In this document: positions 60,608 to 64,000 of the stretch, piece after piece | Numbering within the stretch: position 1 is the stretch's first letter | Layout: every line of letters starts with the position of its first letter | From: Comamonas endophytica | Lineage (GTDB): Bacteria > Pseudomonadota > Gammaproteobacteria > Burkholderiales > Burkholderiaceae_C | Assembly: GCF_023634805.2 (NCBI RefSeq) | Contig: NZ_CP106881.1 | Span: forward strand, 434,001-498,000 | Length of the DNA stretch: 64,000 nucleotides | Direction of reading: 5' to 3' | Program-made: the position numbers and the translations under genes | The notes under the pieces: model-generated | What the model saw: only the letters and a program-made list of their open reading frames with translations | Told to the model about the DNA's origin: nothing | Databases searched by the model: none

Positions 60608-61861
60608 GTGGCCAAACAGATCACCATCGATCATGTCTTCAAGGTATTCGGCAATGCGCCGCAGGACGCGCTGGCGCTTGTCGAACAGGGCCTGAGCAAG
60701 GCGGAAATCCTGGCGCGCACCGGCCAGTCGATCGGCGTCTTCGACGCCGACTTCCAGATCGAAGCCGGCGAGATCTTCGTCATCATGGGCCTGTCGGGCT
60801 CGGGCAAGTCCACGCTGGTGCGCATGCTCAACCGCCTGATCGAGCCCACCGCCGGCCGCATCCTGGTCGACGGCACCGACATCGGCACGCTCAGCCCCAA
60901 GGAGCTGCGCGCGCTGCGCCGCAAGGACATCTCCATGGTGTTCCAGTCGTTTGCGCTGCTGCCACATGTGAGCGTACTCGACAACACCGCCTTCGGGCTG
61001 GAACTCGCCGGCGTGGACCGCGCCGAACGGCAGGCCGCAGCCCAGGCCGCGCTGGAGCAGGTGGGTCTGGACGGCTGGGGCGCGAGCTACCCCGACGAGC
61101 TGTCGGGCGGCATGCAGCAGCGCGTGGGCCTGGCGCGCGCGCTGGCCTCCGACCCCTCGATCCTGCTGATGGACGAAGCCTTCTCCGCGCTCGACCCGAT
61201 CATCCGCACCGAGATGCAATCCGAGCTGCTGCGCCTGCAGCAGGTCAAGCGCCGCACCATCATCTTCATCTCGCACGACCTCGACGAGGCCATGCGCATC
61301 GGCGACCGCATCGCGATCATGAAGGACGGCCAGGTGATCCAGGTCGGCACGCCCGACGACATCCTGCGCAACCCGGCCAACGACTACGTGCGCCACTTCA
61401 TCCGCGGCGTCGATGCGGCGGCGGTGTTCAAGGCCGGCGACATCGCGCGCCGCGCCCTCACTGTGGTCAACGAACGCGCCGACCGCGGTTGCCGCCCGGC
61501 GCTGCGCATGATCGAGGACTCGGACCGCGATTTCGCCTATGTGGTGAACCCGCGCCAGCAGTATCTCGGCACGGTCTCGGCCGAATCGCTACGCAAGGCG
61601 CTGGACGGCCATGTGGGCACGCTGGGCCTGCAGCATGCGTACCTCGACAACGTGTCCTCGATTGCCGTCGATGCACCGGTGGCCAACCTGTTCGGCCAGG
61701 TCGCGGCCGCGCCCTGCGCGCTGCCCGTGGTGCAGCCCGATGGCCGCTTCGCGGGCGTGGTCAGCAAGACCATGCTGCTCAAGTTCCTCGACCGCGACAC
61801 GCCGCCGCTGCCGCCGGCAACGCCTTCTCAGACCACTCAACTCACCGGGAGCGCCGCATGA
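60608..61861 (+). CDS. proV: Glycine betaine/proline ABC transporter ATPase
   Basis: ProV-type ATPase of 417 aa. Walker A is GLSGSGKST (residues 61-69), the signature is LSGGMQQRVG (165-174), Walker B is ILLMDEAFSALDP ending near 197, and a C-terminal CBS-like regulatory part follows. A GTG start at 60608 has GGGAG-rich sequence upstream and gives the family N-terminus (AKQITIDHVFKVFG). It is coupled to proW by ATGA. It supports uptake of glycine betaine or proline against osmotic stress. Confidence 0.95.
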   Translation: MAKQITIDHVFKVFGNAPQDALALVEQGLSKAEILARTGQSIGVFDADFQIEAGEIFVIMGLSGSGKSTLVRMLNRLIEPTAGRILVDGTDIGTLSPKELRALRRKDISMVFQSFALLPHVSVLDNTAFGLELAGVDRAERQAAAQAALEQVGLDGWGASYPDELSGGMQQRVGLARALASDPSILLMDEAFSALDPIIRTEMQSELLRLQQVKRRTIIFISHDLDEAMRIGDRIAIMKDGQVIQVGTPDDILRNPANDYVRHFIRGVDAAAVFKAGDIARRALTVVNERADRGCRPALRMIEDSDRDFAYVVNPRQQYLGTVSAESLRKALDGHVGTLGLQHAYLDNVSSIAVDAPVANLFGQVAAAPCALPVVQPDGRFAGVVSKTMLLKFLDRDTPPLPPATPSQTTQLTGSAA

Positions 61862-63119
61862 GCAGTACCGTCAACCATTCCTCCCCCATGCAGGTCGCCC
61901 AGGTCAGCACCGACGCCCTCGACTCCACGGTGATGGACATGTCCGCCATGCCGCTGACCGACCTGCCCTCCGGCAGCGCCGCCGACGTGCCCGATGTCGC
62001 CGTCGCCACCGATCCCTGGACGCTGGGCAACAGCGGCCAGCTCGACGCCGGCAACACCGACTGGCTCGACGGCCCGCGCCTGGTCAATGATGCGCTGAAC
62101 GGCCAGGCCGACGCCCCGGCCACACTGGCGCAGATGCTCGACGTGCAGCACTGGATGGCCGACTCGGCCCAGGTGCAGGACAGCATCAACCAGGGCCTCG
62201 AATGGGTCGTCACGCATTTCCGCCCGTTTTTCCAGACCGTGCGCGCGCCCATCGATGCCACGTTGACGGGCGTCGAAGGCCTGCTCACCAGCGTGCCATC
62301 GATGGTCATGATCGCCCTGATGGTGCTGCTGGCCTGGCAGTTCGCGGGCCGCGCCATTGCCCTGGGCACGCTGGTCTCGCTGGCCATCGTCGCGCTGCTG
62401 GGCATCTGGCCCGAGGCGATGGTCACGCTGTCGCTGGTGCTGACCTCGCTGGCCTTCTGCATCCTGATCGGCCTGCCCGTGGGCATTGCGCTGGCATCCA
62501 GCGACCGCGCGCAGCGCTGGACGCGGCCCTGCTCGATGCGATGCAGACCACCCCGGCTTTCGTCTACCTGGTGCCGGTGGTGATGCTGTTCGGCATCGGC
62601 AACGTGCCCGGCGTCATCGTGACCATCGTGTTCGCGCTGCCGCCGCTGATCCGCCTCACCAACCTGGGCATCCGCCAGGTGCGCCCGGATCTGATCGAGG
62701 CCAGCCGCGCCTATGGCGCATCGCCCCTGCAGATGCTGTGGAAGGTGCAGCTGCCGCTGGCCATGCCCTCCATCATGGCCGGCATCAACCAGGCGCTGAT
62801 GCTGTCGCTGTCGATGGTGGTGATCGCCTCGATGATCGCCGTTGGCGGCCTGGGGCAGATGGTACTGCGCGGCATCGGCCGCCTCGACATGGGCCTGGCC
62901 ACCGTCGGCGGCCTGGGCATCGTGCTGCTGGCCATTGCACTCGACCGCATCACCCAGGCCATGGGCAAGTCCCAGCGCGGCGGCGAGCGCTGGACCCAGC
63001 GCGGCCCGCTGGGCTGGCTGCTGCGGCTGCGCCCGGCGCGCCGTGCGCCGGCGGCTGCCGGCAGCCGCGCCAGCGCCCCGGCATCGGCCGCCCCCATGGG
63101 CGACGCCATCGGCGCCTGA
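61858..63119 (+). pseudogene. proW: Glycine betaine/proline ABC permease, frameshifted
   Basis: ProW-like permease interrupted by a single-base loss. The first part (MSSTVNHSSPMQVAQV ... [16 protein letters not shown]) runs to about 62530 and then leaves frame, stopping at 62583. The second part resumes at [20 protein letters not shown] in the next frame and runs to 63119 ([10 protein letters not shown] tail). Reading a fourth C at the CCC of 62527-62529 restores a 420-aa protein, somewhat longer than E. coli ProW because of an N-terminal extension. Either a sequencing error or a real lesion. proV and proX are intact. Confidence 0.88.
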
Positions 63120-63206
63120 CCCGCTCCCGCGCGCCATGGCCTTGCGCCATGGCGGCCTGCCCGGACCGCCGCGTCCGGGCCACTCCCAGAACACAGGAAA
63201 TCGCAC

Positions 63207-64000
63207 ATGTCCCATTTCCCCACCCGCCCGCGCCTGCGCACTGCGCTGCTGGCCACCTGCCTGGCCGGCTTCGGCTTGCTGGCCCAAGCCCAGGACTCGG
63301 GCGGCGCTGCGCTGCCCGGCAAGGGCGTCAAGGTCTTCCCGCTCAAGAGCTCCATCGCCGAGGAGAGCTTCCAGACCCAGCTGGTCGTCAAGGCGCTGCA
63401 AAAGCTCGGCTACGACGTGCAGCCGGTGCAGGAAGTCGAGTACCCCACGGCGCATCTGGCCATCGCCAACGGCGATGCGACCTTCATGGCCAACCACTGG
63501 ATTCCGCTGCACGAAGGCTTCTACAAGAACGCCGGCGGCGACGCCAAGCTCACGCGCAAGGGCACCTTTGCCGACGGCGCCATCCAGGGCTACCTGATCG
63601 ACAAGAAGACCGCCGAGCAGTACGGCATCACGCAGATCGGCCAGCTCAAGGATCCGAAGCTGGCCGCGCTGTTCGATGCCAACGGCGACGGCAAGGCCGA
63701 CATGACCGGCTGCACCCCGGGCTGGGGCTGCGAGGCCGCCATCGAGCACCAGCTCGACGCCTTCCAGCTGCGCGGCACCATCACGCACCAGCAGGGCACC
63801 TACTCGGCGCTGATCGCAGACACCATCTCGCGCTACAAGTCGGGCAAGCCCGTCCTGTACTACACCTGGACGCCCTTCTGGGTCAGCGCCCAGCTCAAGC
63901 CCGGCAGCGACGTGATGTGGCTGGAGGTGCCCTTCAGCGCCACCCCGGGCGCCCAGGGCGGCGAGGACACGAAGCTGCCCAACGGCAAGAACTACGGCTT
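63207..64000 (+). CDS. proX: Glycine betaine/proline-binding protein (partial)
   Basis: ProX-type periplasmic binding protein; about 264 residues are visible before the right edge. A signal peptide ([19 protein letters not shown]) precedes [56 protein letters not shown] and [20 protein letters not shown], matching the aromatic ligand box and the full course of E. coli ProX. AGGAAA lies before the ATG. The gene continues past the window. Confidence 0.96.
   Translation, partial: MSHFPTRPRLRTALLATCLAGFGLLAQAQDSGGAALPGKGVKVFPLKSSIAEESFQTQLVVKALQKLGYDVQPVQEVEYPTAHLAIANGDATFMANHWIPLHEGFYKNAGGDAKLTRKGTFADGAIQGYLIDKKTAEQYGITQIGQLKDPKLAALFDANGDGKADMTGCTPGWGCEAAIEHQLDAFQLRGTITHQQGTYSALIADTISRYKSGKPVLYYTWTPFWVSAQLKPGSDVMWLEVPFSATPGAQGGEDTKLPNGKNYG

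Noticed and set aside
61858..63119. Programmed ribosomal frameshift in proW
   Set aside because: No heptanucleotide slip site or downstream hairpin is evident at 62527-62529, and ProW is not known to use recoding. A simple one-base loss explains it.
1..64000. tRNA or rRNA genes
   Set aside because: No cloverleaf-like or rRNA-conserved sequence was recognised by eye in any intergenic gap; a tRNA scan was not possible here.

Overview
The window is GC-rich, densely coded chromosomal DNA of a betaproteobacterium, most likely Burkholderiales and probably the family Comamonadaceae. I infer this from four periplasmic receptors of the Bug (TctC-like) family that stand without membrane partners, the ispDF-mfd-serB housekeeping block, a zapA-6S RNA junction, and small proteins of a type common in that family (a Trp-rich TIGR04438-like protein, CsbD). 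No phage, transposase, CRISPR array, rRNA or tRNA gene was recognised. Codon use looks uniform, and most long opposite-strand frames are GC shadows.

Layout. 1-7.4 kb: ispF (cut by the left edge) and ispD diverge from mfd, followed by an orphan Bug receptor, serB and a small Ala-rich exported protein. 7.6-14.1 kb: a leftward vitamin B12 uptake operon, btuB-btuF-btuC-btuD plus a luciferase-like (LLM) flavin oxidoreductase and a DUF3820 protein, preceded by a cobalamin riboswitch. 14.3-19.1 kb: a MetQ-like binding protein, then a sugar-acid cluster (GntR/FadR regulator, enolase-superfamily dehydratase, Bug receptor, HpcH/HpaI aldolase). 19.1-23.9 kb: the argO/argP exporter-regulator pair, a glycine-zipper protein, slyX, an aminotransferase and nth. 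23.9-28.9 kb: an acyl-CoA operon (acyl-CoA dehydrogenase, Bug receptor, CaiB-type CoA-transferase) with a divergent LysR regulator. 28.9-40.4 kb: a large leftward cobalamin locus (cobB, cobP, btuC, btuD, cobO, bluB, cbiB, cobC, cobQ; then two small exported proteins and cobT) under a second cobalamin riboswitch. 40.6-41.5 kb: zapB-like, zapA and 6S RNA. 41.7-47.5 kb: an exported Cys-repeat protein, CsbD, a GGDEF-EAL / HD-GYP cyclic-di-GMP pair and a universal stress protein. 47.5-52.6 kb: malonate utilisation (matB, enoyl-CoA hydratase, Bug receptor, malonyl-CoA decarboxylase). 52.7-60.1 kb: lgt, ilvD, a cytochrome c, a LapA-like membrane protein, acs and a YqhA-family protein. 60.2-64 kb: a ProU-type glycine betaine transporter (proV, a frameshifted proW, and proX cut by the right edge) behind a near-consensus promoter and a long leader.

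The dominant theme is cobalamin. One riboswitch operon imports B12 or corrinoids. The other adenosylates and amidates the ring, makes the aminopropanol arm and activates it with GTP, and makes the lower ligand (BluB, CobT). cobS and the corrin-ring genes are not in the window. The unexplained parts most worth attention are the LLM oxidoreductase coupled to BtuBFCD, the pair of small exported proteins placed between cobQ and cobT with matching upstream blocks, the proW frameshift, the long proV leader, and a dispersed palindromic repeat present at four intergenic sites.
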